Assembly: GCA_022432975.1 (NCBI GenBank)
Contig: CM039502.1
Location: 78,015,181 to 78,079,180 of the forward strand
Length of the DNA: 64,000 nt
Direction: 5' to 3'
From: Begonia masoniana
Taxonomy: Eukaryota; Streptophyta; Magnoliopsida; Cucurbitales; Begoniaceae
Shown here: positions 46,761 to 59,380 of the stretch, piece after piece
Position numbering within the stretch: the stretch's first letter is position 1
Layout: each line of letters opens with the position of its first letter
Notes under the pieces: model-generated
The model's database searches: none
Told to the model about the DNA's origin: nothing
What the model saw: the letters and a program-made list of their open reading frames with translations, nothing else
Translations under genes and position numbers: made by a program

Positions 46761-49112
46761 TTATGTTAACATCCACTCAAGATCAAAATCGTAGGTTGAA
46801 GATCTTGAATAAAAAGCATATAATGTTGATGGTGGAAGAGGTTTCATGAGAGCATTAACCAGTTGATTTTCAGACGGTGTAAATTTGACCAATAACTTCT
46901 TTTGTATAACCTTTTTCTGAACAAAGTGATAATCCATTTTCATATGTTTGGATTTAGAGTGTAAAATCGGATTGGAAGCAAGATACGTGACACTTAGGTT
47001 GTCACAGAGTATAAGAGATACCTTGATGGAAATGATGCCCAACTCCTTTAATAATGATTGTAACCATAGGATTTCTGCTGCGCCATTGGCTACACTTCGA
47101 TATTCTGACTCAAAATGCAGCGTAAAATGACTTTTTGCATAGAGGAGGAACAAAAAATGAGATTCGTTCCGAGAAAAACACAGAAACCACTTGTGCTTTT
47201 ACGATCATCTAGACAGGAAGCCCAATCTGCATCTGTATAATAGGTCAAATCATAATTCGGAGAGGGCGAGAATAAGATACCTAAAGATGAAGTACCTTTG
47301 AGATATCTCAAAATTCGTTTAACTGCTTGCTAGTGAACGTCTGAAGGTGGATGCATAAATTATGAGACCTTATTTATCTGGACGGGTAAGACAGTAGTAT
47401 TGTAGTCCTCCAACGATACTACGGTAGAGAAAACCATCCCAGAGAGGTATTCCAAAATTGTTAGATAAAATTGGTCATGCAACCATTGAAATTGGAACTG
47501 GCTTGCAGGAAGTCATGTTGGCCCTGTGAAGCAACTCAGAAATATATCTGAACTGAGAAAAGTTCATACCCATAGGAGTGTGTGTCACCGAGATGCCGAG
47601 AAAAAAGAATAGTGGACCAAGGTCTCGGACTTTAAAGTGGGAGTGCGGATAGGTTAAAAGTTGATCCAATAAAGTTAGGGAGTCGCCTGTCAATATAATG
47701 TTGTCGGCATAAACCAGCATAATAATAATCGAGTTATGCATGCGCCGAACGAAAAGTGAAGAGTAGGACTTTGATGCTGAGAAGCCCTAATTTATTAGAG
47801 CATGGTATAACTTAGTGTACCAAGCTCTCGGAGACTGTTTGATGTCATATAGTGCTTTGTGTAGTAGACACACTGCCAATGGGTTAGAGGAGCTAATGAA
47901 ACCTGGAGGTTGTTGCATATACACTGTTTTTGTCAAATCACCATGTAAAAACGCATTGCTTATATCAAGCTGGCGAATAGTTCACTTAAAAGAGAGCTAA
48001 GGACAGAACGGTGCAAACTGAAGTTGGTTTAACCACTGGGTTAAATGTCTCATCATAATCAATATCTTTTGTTTGGTCATAGCCTTTTGCCACCACTCTA
48101 GCTTTATACCGGGAAATTGTGTCGTCTTAATTTAGTTTAATTTTGAAAATCCACTTGCAGCCGATGGTTTTGGCTCCTTTGGGAAGGGGAACAAGTTTCC
48201 AAGTATTTGTTTCTTTCAGTGCTGAAATTACCTCCTGCATAGTCATTAACGAATGAGAATATTGCGAGGCTTGTTGAAAAGTCCTAGGTTTATAAGAAGA
48301 TTCAATGGAGAAGGTTCTTGGTTTAAAAATATTATCTTTAGCTCTGGTGTGCATAGGGTGCTCTCGTGGATGAGGTGGAATAGGTGGGTAGGTGGAGATG
48401 GTCAAAGATGAATAGGAAGGGGAATGATGGTTAGCGAGGTCTAGGAAAGGAGAAGAGATAGGAGAGGGATGGGGTATAGTCGGGGTGGTAGAGTAAGGCA
48501 TGGTGGGAGGAGGTGTGGGTGAGATGGATTGGTTTGTGGAAGGGGTCGGAAAACAAAGTGAAGAAATTGGCAAGGAGAAAGGGGAGTGTGGTTGAGGAGA
48601 CTGGGTTAGTGTTAAAAAAGGAAAAATAGTTTCGTCAAATGTGAGATGACGAGAAATGTGGAGTTTATTTGATTGATGATCTAAGCATAGATAGCCTTTA
48701 TGATGATGATTGGGTCCTAGAAAAACACAGGAAAGTGAACGAGGTTGTAGCTTAGGCTGAGTGAAGGGTCGTGGGACAGGGAAACATCGACATTCGAAAA
48801 CATGTAGAGATGCATAATCTGGAAGAGAACCGAATAAACATTCAAACAGAGATTTGTAATCTAGGATGAGAGTTGGAAGCAAGTTGATAAAGGCAGTAGC
48901 AGTGAAAAAAACATACATCCAGAAGTGTTTAGGAACTGATGAGTGAAAAAATAGAGCAAGATCAGTTTCGATAACATGACCATTTTAATTTGGGGTATAT
49001 GGACACGATATACGATGATGGATACCTAGAGACGAAAACAAATGAGTAAGAGATTAAAATTCTTCACCCCAGTCTGATTGGACGACTTCGATTTTAGCAC
49101 CAAAAGATAGGG
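46761..49112 (-). pseudogene. copia integrase, RT and RNase H fragment
   Basis: Reading right to left: the integrase second half starts at 49112 (EVVQSDWGEEF), then MYVFFTATAFINLLPT and YASLHVFECRCFPVPRPF; CVFLGPNHHHKGYLCLDHQS and LHISRHLTFDETIFPF; a Pro-rich spacer; HPREHPMHTRAKDNIFKPR; RT start ALKETNTWKLVPLPKGAKTI near 48200. The RT core near 47740 has IIIMLVYADN in place of YVDD. RNase H has TDADWASCLDDRKSTSGFC and SKHMKMDYHFVQKKV, with a stop at 46761. Stops and frameshifts occur between 48120 and 47310. This is close kin to the fragments at 32614-33014 and 41366-43714. At 49113 the copia reading stops abruptly. Confidence 0.85.
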
Positions 49113-50110
49113 AGGAGTGTCGCTGTCGCTGCCGCTGCCGGTTGTAGAGAAAACAGAGAGATATTCTATAGCTCTGAAGCCCTCCGTCGCGTCCATTGCC
49201 CAGGGAGAAGCCCAGTTGCCGGTCGCACCTTCAAACTAGAGAATGTTGTGAGATTTGTTGATTTTGCATAGAGTTGTGTGAGGGAAACCGCCGTCTCTCG
49301 CGCCGGAGAGAAATCAAGAACCGCTGTTCAGAACACGCCATGCCGACCATCGACAGAGTCCGATGCCGTGAGGAAGATTCATCCTCATCTATTGTCTGTC
49401 GCCGTTGAAGAACACAAAGGAAGAACAGAGCCCAGCCTCTGTCCACTGCAAAGAACCGGCCACCCCTGTAACTTTGTCCAAAAGACTATGTCGACAGCCG
49501 AAGACGCAGAGCAGAGAGGAATTGTTTCCACTTGGAATTTTCGATGTGATTATTTGTTTGGAATTTTCTGTTACTGTTGGTGTTCAGAAATTCTAGGGCT
49601 GAGTTATCGATCGAAAATTATTTAGAATAAGATTTATTTTGATTTCTGGGAGCTAAATTTTCGTTGGGATATCGTTTTTGGACTTCAAATATTTGGAATT
49701 GAATATTCGGGAATTGAATATTATGCTGAAGCCAGTTTTTGAGCGATGAGTTCGTTCAGGTTTGATATCTCGTTATTAGATCGGAGAACGCACAAGTTCC
49801 TAGCAAGTCTTTGCCCAAGTTGAGAGAAACTGAGTCGATGGTTATTCGACTCAACGCCCGATATGTGAAGGGGAAGATCGTTAGGGTTGATTCCACATCG
49901 GTTGTGGAAGGGGCTTGGTGGTTGTTTATAAGTGTGAGGGAAAGTCACTCTCCTTGAGCTAGCTTTTGAGATTGAGAAAGCCCAAGACCACGAACAACCC
50001 GTGTAAGCATGAAACTTTTCTTCGAACCAGTTCATTTTCTCATATTTTTTATTGACTCTACATTGTTATTGTTTTTAAGTTTAATCTTCTTTCTTGCAAA
50101 AGAAACTTAT
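49113..50110. other. Unidentified stretch, possibly LTR remnants
   Basis: No protein family recognised in either strand. 49120-49540 is relatively GC-rich with a GTCGCTGTCGCTGCCGCTGCCG microsatellite-like start. 49880-49945 has TTCCACATCGGTTGTGG, then TTTATAAGTG, a promoter-like arrangement often seen in plant LTRs. I cannot pair any terminal repeats. Confidence 0.35.
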
Positions 50111-50487
50111 TGTAACGACCTCTTTTCCTAGCAAGATATTGTCCTCTCTGGGGATTGAGCCGTAGCCCAATATCCTCCTCTCACGACTTTGTTTGGTGAG
50201 AACTTCCCAGTCGGTCACCCAACCTGGTACTACTCTCGCCGAATCACTTTTAACTTCGGAGTTCTTATGGGATTCGTTGCCAATTGTGTTCCAAAACGCG
50301 TCTTACTATCTTGGGAGGGTCTATTTACATATGTTTTATTTCCACATACTTCCCCAAGCGATGTGGGATTGTGACGACCCCCTTTTTACAACCCGTCACC
50401 TTCCGATTCGCCTGCGCAGACGTACCCTCATCCGAGTTCCGGTTCGTACAGCCATCGTACACATACTTACACATCCGGGTCATCACA
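50111..50487 (-). repeat. Cassandra 3' LTR (left)
   Basis: 377 bp. It contains the 5S-like segment at 50181-50290, then GCGATGTGGGATTGTGACGACCCC. Paired with 53087-53449, with scattered differences. Confidence 0.9.
50181..50290 (-). other. 5S rRNA-derived segment in the Cassandra LTR
   Basis: Plus-strand text CTTCCCAGTCGGTCACCC, GGTACTACTCTCGCC and CGGAGTTCTTATGGGAT corresponds to the reverse complement of plant 5S rRNA (GGGTGACCTCCTGGGAAG, GGCGAGAGTAGTAC, ATCCCATCAGAACTCCG). The C-box area is best kept and the A-box area has several changes. It is not a functional 5S gene: it lies in an LTR, is diverged and lacks a proper 5' end. Confidence 0.88.
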
Positions 50488-50510
50488 ATCACCCTTCCTC
50501 AGGGGCCCAA

Positions 50511-53033
50511 TGTGGCGACCCTAATACTGTACCCAATTTCCCGTACATTTATTTATTTATTTATTTTATCCCTATACTTTAAACAAAGTCTAAGCAGAAT
50601 TTTAATCGAAATCGGAATGGAAGTCTAATTTATAAATAATTTAAAACCAAACTTAAAACAATTAGGATAAAACTATTTAAAATAATTAAAACAATTAAAT
50701 AAATAAATTAAAAACATATATTCAATCGGCTAAAAGGAGGGGCAGAATCGACAATTGGCAACCCAAAATGGGGGGTGATCGATTGCCCAAAACAGGCGAT
50801 CGATCGCCCATGGCGATCGTTGCCAGGCGACTGATCGCCTGGCTGATCGCCCCTCTGGCGATTCCACCTTCCTGCCAAGCGATCGCCCTCCCTGGCGATC
50901 GATTGCCAAGCTCTCTGGAAATTCTTCCAGAGAGCTCGGCTCCCCCTTTCTCTTGTTCTTCTTTCTTTTCCCCCTGCATAACCACTTAACATACCAATTT
51001 TCTTCTACAATCACCACTAACATTACACACACCATCACAATACAATTTAACATCAAACGCCCCATACTCATACGTCTTCTGAAATACCATCCCAAAACCG
51101 ACTCGAAACGAAATTAAAACGAAACACATTTTCATAAAAATGAATCGCGTGGATCCGTTTAAAAACTATACATTTCCACCTGTTTAAATCACCGACAATT
51201 CCGATAAAACTTTAAAAAACGGTTTACAAAACAAGTTAAAAAAAAAACGTTTAAAACCTCAAACCTATCCACTATCAAATCCAAGCATCCTAAAATGTTT
51301 ATATACAACCATTAACCTGACAATTCTCAAAAGCCCTTAAAACGTCTAACCATGAGTCCCACGGGTCAAAATGCTCCTCGACTGCGCCAGCACACTCCCG
51401 CGACCATCCTCCGTCAACCGCATCACTCCTCTAGTGGAGGGATCTCGTCCTCACCTATGTCGAAGTCACCTACACCATACAGACACATATGAGATAAAAT
51501 CTCAGCAAGCTATCGTAAATGTACATGCATGCTATGCATATGAGTTCAGAAATCATGCAGCATTTTCTTTATCTTTACTCTGTGGGTGTCATCAAGATCT
51601 CAATCCCCTAACCGGAGAGAGCACATCCAGCGGTCGGACTACTCTTTCCAGCTAGAGGAGGGGGGTACACACATACAACGCGTACAGCCGTGCCTGAGCC
51701 CCATCTCGCATGACCTATAACTGTATAACTGTATGAGTACATAATAGATGTGGTATTGTGACAAACCCGTAGTCGATCTTCACAATAGATCAATAGCCCC
51801 TCTCCAGGCCACATCGCCATTTTCTTTAAAACATCGTGCGAAAATTCATTTTCTATGTTCATTTAAAACACGTGATGCATGAACAGTTCAATATAAATGT
51901 AAACAAACGCATATATACCATCAGGACGGTAACAACATAATCTATAAAAATATCTAGTCCTAACTACCCATCCAAAACAAATTAAACAAACACGTCGCAA
52001 AATTCCTCGAAACAACCTCGACGTACGGTGTAGACCAATCGGTCAAAGCAAGTCAAGAGAACTTACCTCGTGTCCGTTGTAGCTCAAGCTCCGTTCACGA
52101 GCGTTGTCCACCTAAGCAGTTTCACCAAATTGTCGTTAAAACGAACTTAAACAATTTAATGTCCAAAACTAACAAAATCCTTAACTAAGGAATTTCCTAA
52201 AATCTTAACTTAACTAATCGAAGTATTTAAACAACGATTAACGCTCGATAGTTTAAAACCACAATCAACGAGTTTTCCTAAAAACCTGAAAATCCTCTAA
52301 TTTTAATATTTCTCCCAAATTGATCTAACTTCGTCCAATAACGTTCAATACATCCTTTATATCTTTAAACACGGCAAACATACAAATTTCGAACCCTAAA
52401 TCACATTTTTAACGATAATCTAAACGAAACCCTAATCGTTTAAACTTTGTAAAAACCGAAATAAACTTTCCCAAAACCTTAGAATCGTACCTAGGATCGG
52501 GATTGGGGAAGAAATCGCGAAGAATCGAGACGATCGGAGGACGAATCGGAGGTCTGATGTTGAGAAACCCTCGCGGGCAGAGAGGAAGTCGCAAGAAGAA
52601 AAGGGCTCTGGCGTGAAAATGGTGGAGGAAGAAGGAGTTTGAGTTTTTAAATTAAAATTTGCTTTTACAAATTACCATTTTGCCCTTTGCACTTTATTCT
52701 ATTTGTTTCGTTCATTAGTTAACAATTCGGGTTCTCCAAATTTCCTTATTTCACCAATAAATCCAACTTATTATTTAGGATTTATTAAAACTGTTCGTTT
52801 GCAAATCGGACCTTGTTTACTATTTTTACTAAAACGTCCTTTATATTACGAGAAACGCAAATACTCGAAATATAGTATTATTACTCCGAAAAATCCCGTA
52901 AATTCCTTAAAATTCCTATTAATCATTAGGATTGAAATGACGCTTTCTTTTCGTAAAACGAGTTTGATTTGACATATTTACAAAAATGTCATTACATATA
53001 CAATTTAAAAATCTCGTAAAGCCGGGTATTACA
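50511..53033. mobile_element. Solo LTR, 2.5 kb, inside Cassandra
   Basis: Runs from TGTGGCGACCC to CCGGGTATTACA with CCCAA on both sides (50506-50510 and 53034-53038). It contains the hairpin cluster (50768-50920), CCCACGGGTCAAAAT, the conserved block near 51600-51720 (CATCCAGCGGTCGGACTAC, GAGGAGGGGGGTACAC, GTACAGCCGTGCCTGAGCCCC), and a TGATGCATGAACAGTTC string near 51870. No coding. Same family as 19583-22158 and 43715-45885. Confidence 0.95.
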
Positions 53034-53086
53034 CCCAACGTCCTCGTTGGCCACATTTCTGGTTGGGTACAGGCTTTGATACCATA

Positions 53087-53449
53087 TGTAACGACCCCTT
53101 TTCCCAGCAAGATATTGTCTACTTTAGGGATTGGGCCGTAGCCCAATATCCTCCCCTCACGGCTGTGTTTGGCAAGGACTTCTCAGTCAGTCACCCAGCC
53201 TGGTACTACTCTCGCCGAAACACTTTTAACTTCGAATTTCTTATGGGATCCATCGTCAATTGTGCTCCAAAATGCGTCTTACTATCCTGAGAGAGTTTCT
53301 TTACATATGTTTCATTTTCACATACTTCCCCAAGCGATGTGGGATTGTGACGACCCGTCACTTTTCGGTTCGCCCGTGCGGACGTACCGCCATCCGGGTT
53401 CTTGTTCGTGCAGCCATCGTACACATACTTACACATCTGAGTCATCACA
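53087..53449 (-). repeat. Cassandra 5' LTR (right) with second 5S-derived segment
   Basis: 363 bp. The 5S-like part spans about 53155-53265 (CAGTCACCCAGCCTGGTACT, ACTCTCGCC, CTTATGGGATCC). The adjacent primer-site complement shows it is the 5' LTR. Confidence 0.9.
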
Positions 53450-53454
53450 CTTAT

Positions 53455-54417
53455 GATAGAATAAATATCACAGCTTAAAAAAAAAGTCATTCTCTCAAGA
53501 CACGTTTATTTTTTGCCACCCAAACTTTGTTACGATGTACTTTCAATATCAATATCATAATCTTTCTTTCTTTTTTCCATGCAACAAATTGCTCTTGCAT
53601 TCGATTTTTTAGAGAGATTATTGGCTTGAACTATATCTTGATCACTATGTTGATAGTATTGTTTTGGAACAAGGAAATGAAAGTTCAGAAATTACTTTCT
53701 TTAATATTATGTTCACGTTAAACTGTAATTTTTGTTGTTTTGCTTCTTTGGAAATGAAGATTTTGGTAGAGAGTAATCATATCTTTAATCCATATTAAAT
53801 GACTTATCCAATATACTTCCAACGGGAGAGCAAGGCTCTTTGATATGGACTTGAATCATGTCTTCAACTTCCATCTCTTTTAAATAACCATCAGCAATAG
53901 CTATTTCCATTTTGTTTTTTGAATCTTTTTTAGTGTTTCATTGTTATTATTTTTGGATAATTCTCTATCTATTCTTTTTATGTTTCTTGTTGCAGGTCGA
54001 TGCGTGTTTACTGAGAACTCTGGATTTATTAAAACTTTAGTTAATTTTTTCATTATGAGGGACTGTGTTGTTATTTTTTATTGATAGATGATGTTTTTAT
54101 TTATATGCTCACTTTTATGCAGCTATTCAGTTTGTAATCGAAGATCAATAACATTGTTTATTAAAAGGTATATATAACAAAGCAAATCTATCACTTTATT
54201 GTCTATGTGGGAGATTGTGGGCAAATGACAAGAATTTAGTTGCATGATGATTTGGCTTCTCCAATGTGAAGGAGCATTCCCAATTGATAAATTTTATGTA
54301 AATTTTGACGCATACGTGTCTTGCACGTACTGAAAACTAGTAGATTAAAAAACAAGAATTTGGCAAAATTATATATAAGAAATAAAACAAACATTGTCCT
54401 TGATCCATATGTCTTAT
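53455..54417. other. AT-rich intergenic DNA
   Basis: No ORF, RNA gene or paired repeat recognised. Confidence 0.5.
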
Positions 54418-54425
54418 CTTGTATG

Positions 54426-55980
54426 TAGACATGACTAATGAGCGATCCAAGCCGACCCAAGTCAAAAGTAGTCCGGCTTACCGAGCTGAGCCGAGCCTAT
54501 CGAGCTAGTTAAAAAAAAAATTTCAACCCGAGGTGACTCGCGAGGCACAAGTTAAACGAGCCGAGCCGTGTCGGCTCAATGAGCCTAATGAGCCGAGCGT
54601 ATATAAATATTTTCAACTTATGTTAATATAAGCATTTTTAAAAAAATCATTTAAAATTATAATAAGTATTAATAATTATATGTTAATAATATTTATTTAT
54701 TTAATTTAAAAATTAGTTATGTTAAGCTAAGGTATATAAAATTGAATGTATTAATAAAAAAAATTATTTGAGACTATCCAATAAAAAATATCAAATAAAT
54801 ATCATTAAAAATATTTTGACACATACTTCAATTATAAAAGAAATTTAATAAAAATTACAAATTTGAAAAAATATTACTTCAAATTACAAAAGAAGTTCAA
54901 TAAAAAGAATCTCTATTCTTCAACATCCAACTGCGTAAACTTCTCAAGCATTTCATCCTCTCGTTGTTGATCTCTCGTCTTGGTGTCAGTCCAATCTTTG
55001 ATACAATTGAGTGCCTCCACAAGGTCCGATGCAAGCCTTCCTCTTTGTTCATCATAAATACGTCCACCAACACTAAAAGCATATTCTGATGCTACAGTAA
55101 AAACATGAGGTGTTAGTAGATCACGTGTCATTATAAAAAGAATATGATATGTGGTAGTGTCTTTTCTACCAATCTAAAATATCAAAATTCTCATTTCGAG
55201 AAAATTAATAACGAGTTTCAAAATAAATATTGAGTTCATTTATAGAAGAAGTATAATAATTTTTAGTTTATAATTCATTTCATATACCATCAATACTATA
55301 TTGTTGACTAAAACTACTACTACCACCACCACCACCACTACTACTAGGATAACTTTCGGTATATGGAGGTTATAAATAATAACGATTAACATTGAAATAT
55401 TTTGTTTCATAAGAAGCATATAAATTTGAAACTTCATTTGTCATGTCATCACTAGTTAAAAGTTGAGTACATAAATTTGAAGAAATCCTATTGAACATAA
55501 GATATATTTCTTTTAATTTAAATCTAGAATCCATGATGCATGCATAACAAAAAATAAGAGAAATGTTATGCCAATATTTTTTAAATTTTAATTAAATTCA
55601 TTTATTTGTCGATATTTTGCAAAATTACATGTTAAATCTACAAAAATAGGAAGAATAATATTAGAAGTAAGATAATAAATTCCAGAACATTGATTTGTAG
55701 CCTCATAAAAAAGTTTTAAAAAATCAATAAATATATTAACAATATCACAATTTGATTTGTCAAGGTTAATACTTTGCGTCTTATCATTAATAAAAACACA
55801 AATAACTTGCTAATATTTTTGTCTTATCACGAGGCCACGGGTGGGCTCGTGAGTCTGGCTCGGTCTCTAGCGGGCTCGTGAGCCTAGGGCCACGGCTCGG
55901 CTCAGCTCGGCTCGGCCCGCCTATTGGGATCGAGCCAGACTCGACCCACTACCAACCTGTCTGCCCGTTAATCATCTCTA
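54426..55980. mobile_element. hAT element, non-autonomous, with transposase remnant
   Basis: Flanked by the perfect 8-bp duplication CTTGTATG (54418-54425 and 55981-55988). The ends are imperfect inverted repeats: TAGACATGACTAATGAGC at the left and GCCCGTTAATCATCTCTA at the right. Subterminal zones are rich in GAGCCGAGCC and GGCTCGGCTC strings in opposite sense, which can fold against each other. The remaining interior is AT-rich and includes a hATC-domain remnant on the minus strand. Confidence 0.9.
54897..55131 (-). pseudogene. hAT transposase C-terminal (hATC) remnant
   Basis: About 70 codons: MTRDLLTPHVFTVASEYAFS, GGRIYDEQRGRL, and VEALNCIKDWT. This is the conserved dimerisation end of hAT transposases, where VASE(S/R)xFS and L..E..EAL...DW are hallmarks. 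The catalytic domain and zinc finger are absent. Confidence 0.85.
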
Positions 55981-55988
55981 CTTGTATG

Positions 55989-57248
55989 TGACGATATAGA
56001 ACACGACTATAATTAGCATTGAATTGTAAAAAGGGAACAAAATTATGATGGACGATGAGATTTGTTTCAACATAATTATAATTGCTAGTTAAGAATTGAT
56101 TCTATTTTTAATAAATTCGCATCAAATTTTTTGGCCCTCTCTCAAGTCTAAACCGACCTCAATTAAGGATCCTTTAAGTTTAAGATTCTGTTTTGACTTG
56201 ACAATGAACAATACTTCATAGTTATGATCTTCATTTCGCAAGTTATTTTTCTAAATTTTCCCTTGAATCACCATCTACCAGGGAAGAAAGAGTTATCGAA
56301 ATGGAAGAGATAAAATTCTCAACTTGAATCTTTACACATTGCGCAGATGGATTCATATATGTTTCTATATTCATCGATATCTTAACATGGGAATAGTTTT
56401 TTTTTAGTATATTTCTTAGGTTTTACATATCATGTACCTTTCAAACTACCAAACTAACAAAAAGTTGTGTTTCATGTATTTGTTGAAATTCTCGAGTCTC
56501 AAATAGCTTGTGTGAGGAACTATAACCAAGAAATCGTTCGTCTTTCATTGAGTACAGCTTGTTAACTTGCTCCTCTGTAATTGGTTTACGAGCTTGCTCA
56601 CCCATAGATTATTGCTTACCGGTACAACTAAAGTCAACTTGATATACTTTCCAATCCACCAAGCCAATCCTCGAGAATACGTCATAAGCTATCGAGTTCA
56701 ACATCGGGACCAGGGAAATGCATTGTGATATACGTCACCGTCCTCTGAGTGGCAGGGTCGACTTTAGAAGTGTAACTGACAACGAGAACCTAGTGAAAGG
56801 ATCTAGCTCATAGTAATAGGGGTGCACAATCTCATATTGTTTGAAAAAGTGAAAAATACATAGTTTATAAGTAGAGTTATTTTGCCTACATAGTACAACA
56901 CATTTTTGGATAGTTCTAAAAAATAAATTTATGCATAAGTAGAGTTATTCTACCTACATAGTATAATACATTTTGAGATAGTTTTAAAAAATAAATTTGT
57001 ACCATCTTTAATTTAAAATAAATAATATTGTATTAAGAGCAATGAAAGACATTACAAGAGGAGTGCAGGTTCATTCCATCGCATTTTAATCAACTAACAA
57101 GATGTCAACGGATTCCGAGTTGTAGCTAATAATTGGCGAGATGCATTTAAATTTGCCAAAAGTATTCGTCAACAGAAGATTTATGTAGGAGGGGAAATCT
57201 AGAAGCCGCCGGAAGCCTGAGACTTTGCTGTGAACAACTAATGTGTCG
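55989..57248. other. Intergenic region upstream of the PPR gene
   Basis: No gene recognised. A 68-bp tandem duplication (about 56866-56933 and 56934-57001) contains GTAGAGTTAT and CCTACATAGTA. The end near the PPR start would hold the promoter and 5' UTR. Confidence 0.5.
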
Positions 57249-59380
57249 ATGCCGTACCGGGAGTCCCGCCAACTGCTCTCCCTAGTCCTCAATCCCATTT
57301 CCAAACGGAACCCTAACCCTCGTCCTCTTAATTCCACCATTCAGTTTTTCTCTTCTTCCGATCAGTCATGGCTTTCTGTTCCCGGCAATCCCATAATCAA
57401 ATGGCCTCTTCCCCTACCAACCTTCCATCCTCCCTTATCAACTGCTCTTCCAGTTTTAATTCCTGAGCTTGATATTAGTTCCGATTCGAAAGCGAGTGAT
57501 GAATTCTCCATTGTTGCCGGTCTTCTCACGGACCCCAAAATCTCTCCTGGTTCATCGCTTGAAAGTGCTCTGGACCAGACAGGAATTGTACCGAGTCTTG
57601 CTCTGTTGGAGGTAGTTTTTGATCATTTTGATTCCTCCCCCAGATTGTTGCATTCACTATTTCTCTGGGCCGAGAGGCAACATGGGTTTCGGCCATCTCC
57701 TACTCTTTTCAGCTCCATGATCAACGCCCTTGCAAAATCGAGAGAGTTCGACTCCGCATGGTCTCTCATTATTCATAGAGTACACAACGATGCGGAGCCT
57801 GCTTTGGTTACTGTTGATGTCTTTGCGATTTTGATCAGGCGATATGCTCGGGCAGGTATGCTCATGATCTTACAGTAGTATTATAGCCTGTCTAGTGGCA
57901 TTTTGTCGTAGGAGGTCATCGCTGCTTCATTGTAGTACTCAAGCGCAACCTTTTTCCAAATTTTAATCACAATAACGTGTTTGCATACCTACATTGAGTT
58001 GAAGATTTTGAATCCTGATGTTGCGGATGAAAACGAAGTTAAGAATTTGTTGTAGTATTCAACTGAAAATGGATATATTTTCTGTTGATTCTTATGGATT
58101 ATCATATTTTTTTTTCTGTAGGTATGCACCAGCCTGCTATTCGGACTTTTGAATTTGCAAGTAATTTAACTACTATCTGTAACTTGAACACAGACAATTT
58201 GTTTGAGATCTTGTTGGATTCTTTTTGCAAGGAAGGGCATGTTAGGGTAGCTTCAGAGTACTTTGATAGGAAAGTGAGTTTGGATCCAAGTTGGCTTCCT
58301 TCAATACGAGTTTATAATATACTTTTGAATGGATGGTTTCGATCAAGGCAGCTCAAACATGCAGAACGACTATGGGTGGAGGTAAAGAAGAAGAATTTGA
58401 GACCAAGTGTAGTGACATATGGTACCCTTGTGGAAGGATACTGTAGAATGCGCCGTGCTGAAAGGGCAATTGAATTAGTGAATGAGATGAAGGGGGAAGG
58501 TATTGAGCCAAATGCAATCATATACAACTCTATAGTTGATGCACTCGGGGAAGCTGGGCAGTTCAAAGATGCATTGGGCATGTTAGAACGGTTTTTGGTT
58601 CTAGAATCAGGCCCGACTATCTCAACGTACAATTCTCTTGTCAAGGGATTTTGTAAAGCAGGAGATCTCGTGGGTGCTAGCAAGATCCTTAAGATGATGA
58701 TAAATCGGGGATTTTCGCCGATTCCAACAACATATAATTACTTTTTTAAGTATTTCTCAAAAGTTGGAAAAATTGAAGAGAGCATGAATCTTTACAATAA
58801 GTTGATTGAATCCGGCTATTCCCCTGATCGACTCACATACCATCTTTTGTTGAAAATGCTGTGTGAAGAGGAGAGACTAGAGTTGGCAGCTCAAGTTGCC
58901 AAGGAAATGAGAGCTAGGGGATATGATATGGACTTAGCTTCAAGCACCATGTTGATTCATTTACTTTGCAAGATGCATAAATTGGCAGAAGCGTTTACAG
59001 AATTCAAGGACATGATTAGGAGAGGCTTGGTTCCTCAATATCTCACATTTCAGAGAATTATTGATGAATTGAATAATTGTGGGATGACTGATATGGCTTG
59101 TAAAGTGCGTGATATGATGTCATCGGTTCCCCACTCAACGAATTTACCTAATACATATGAAGGGGGTAGAGATTCATCTAGTTCAAGAAGAAATATAATG
59201 CGGAGAGCTCAAGCGTTTTCTGCTATATTAAAAGATTGTAATGATCCCCGGGAACTTGCTAGACGTAGAAATTCATCCGAGAATGTTAAATCAAGAGCAA
59301 ATAAGTTGATAGATGATATTAAGAAAAAAGCCAAAAAATTTGAATCCATGGATGCTGTAAATTTCATAAAGTGTGAATGA
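57249..59380 (+). CDS. SOAR1: Pentatricopeptide repeat protein, SOAR1/At5g11310-like
   Basis: Two exons, 57249-57855 and 58122-59380, joined by a GT/AG intron with frame kept: 621 residues. The start is the first ATG after an in-frame TGA (57228). The N-terminus is basic and Ser-rich (MPYRESRQLLSLVLNPISKR), which suits organelle import. A non-repeat region contains GSSLESALDQTGIVPSLALL and LFLWAERQHGF. About eight consecutive P-type PPR units follow from residue 264, e.g. VVTYGTLVEGYCRMRRAERA, TYNSLVKGFCKAGDLVGASK and RLTYHLLLKMLCEEERLELA. The C-terminal tail is basic. The order of these blocks and the length match the Arabidopsis protein SOAR1, reported as an ABA-signalling regulator. PPR proteins bind single-stranded RNA. 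No break seen. Orthology is inferred from recall, not from alignment. Confidence 0.92.

Larger units (their letters stand above)
50111..53449 (-). mobile_element. Cassandra-type TRIM element with 5S-bearing LTRs
   Basis: LTRs at 50111-50487 and 53087-53449 start TGTAACGACC and end GTCATCACA. CTTAT flanks the element (50106-50110 and 53450-53454). Beside the right LTR is GCTTTGATACCA (53073-53084), the complement of a tRNA-Met primer site. Beside the left LTR is a pyrimidine-rich complement of a polypurine tract. Without the nested solo LTR the interior is only about 76 bp, with no coding. Both LTRs contain sequence derived from 5S rRNA, sense on the minus strand and thus on the element's strand. 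This matches Cassandra, a known plant TRIM with Pol III-type 5S promoters in its LTRs. It has no proteins and moves with help from others. Confidence 0.9.

Noticed and set aside
50181..50290. Functional 5S rRNA gene
   Set aside because: Only partly conserved, embedded in both LTRs of a TRIM element, with a diverged A-box.
57243..57248. Start of the PPR protein at 57243
   Set aside because: That codon is GTG; the first in-frame ATG is 57249.
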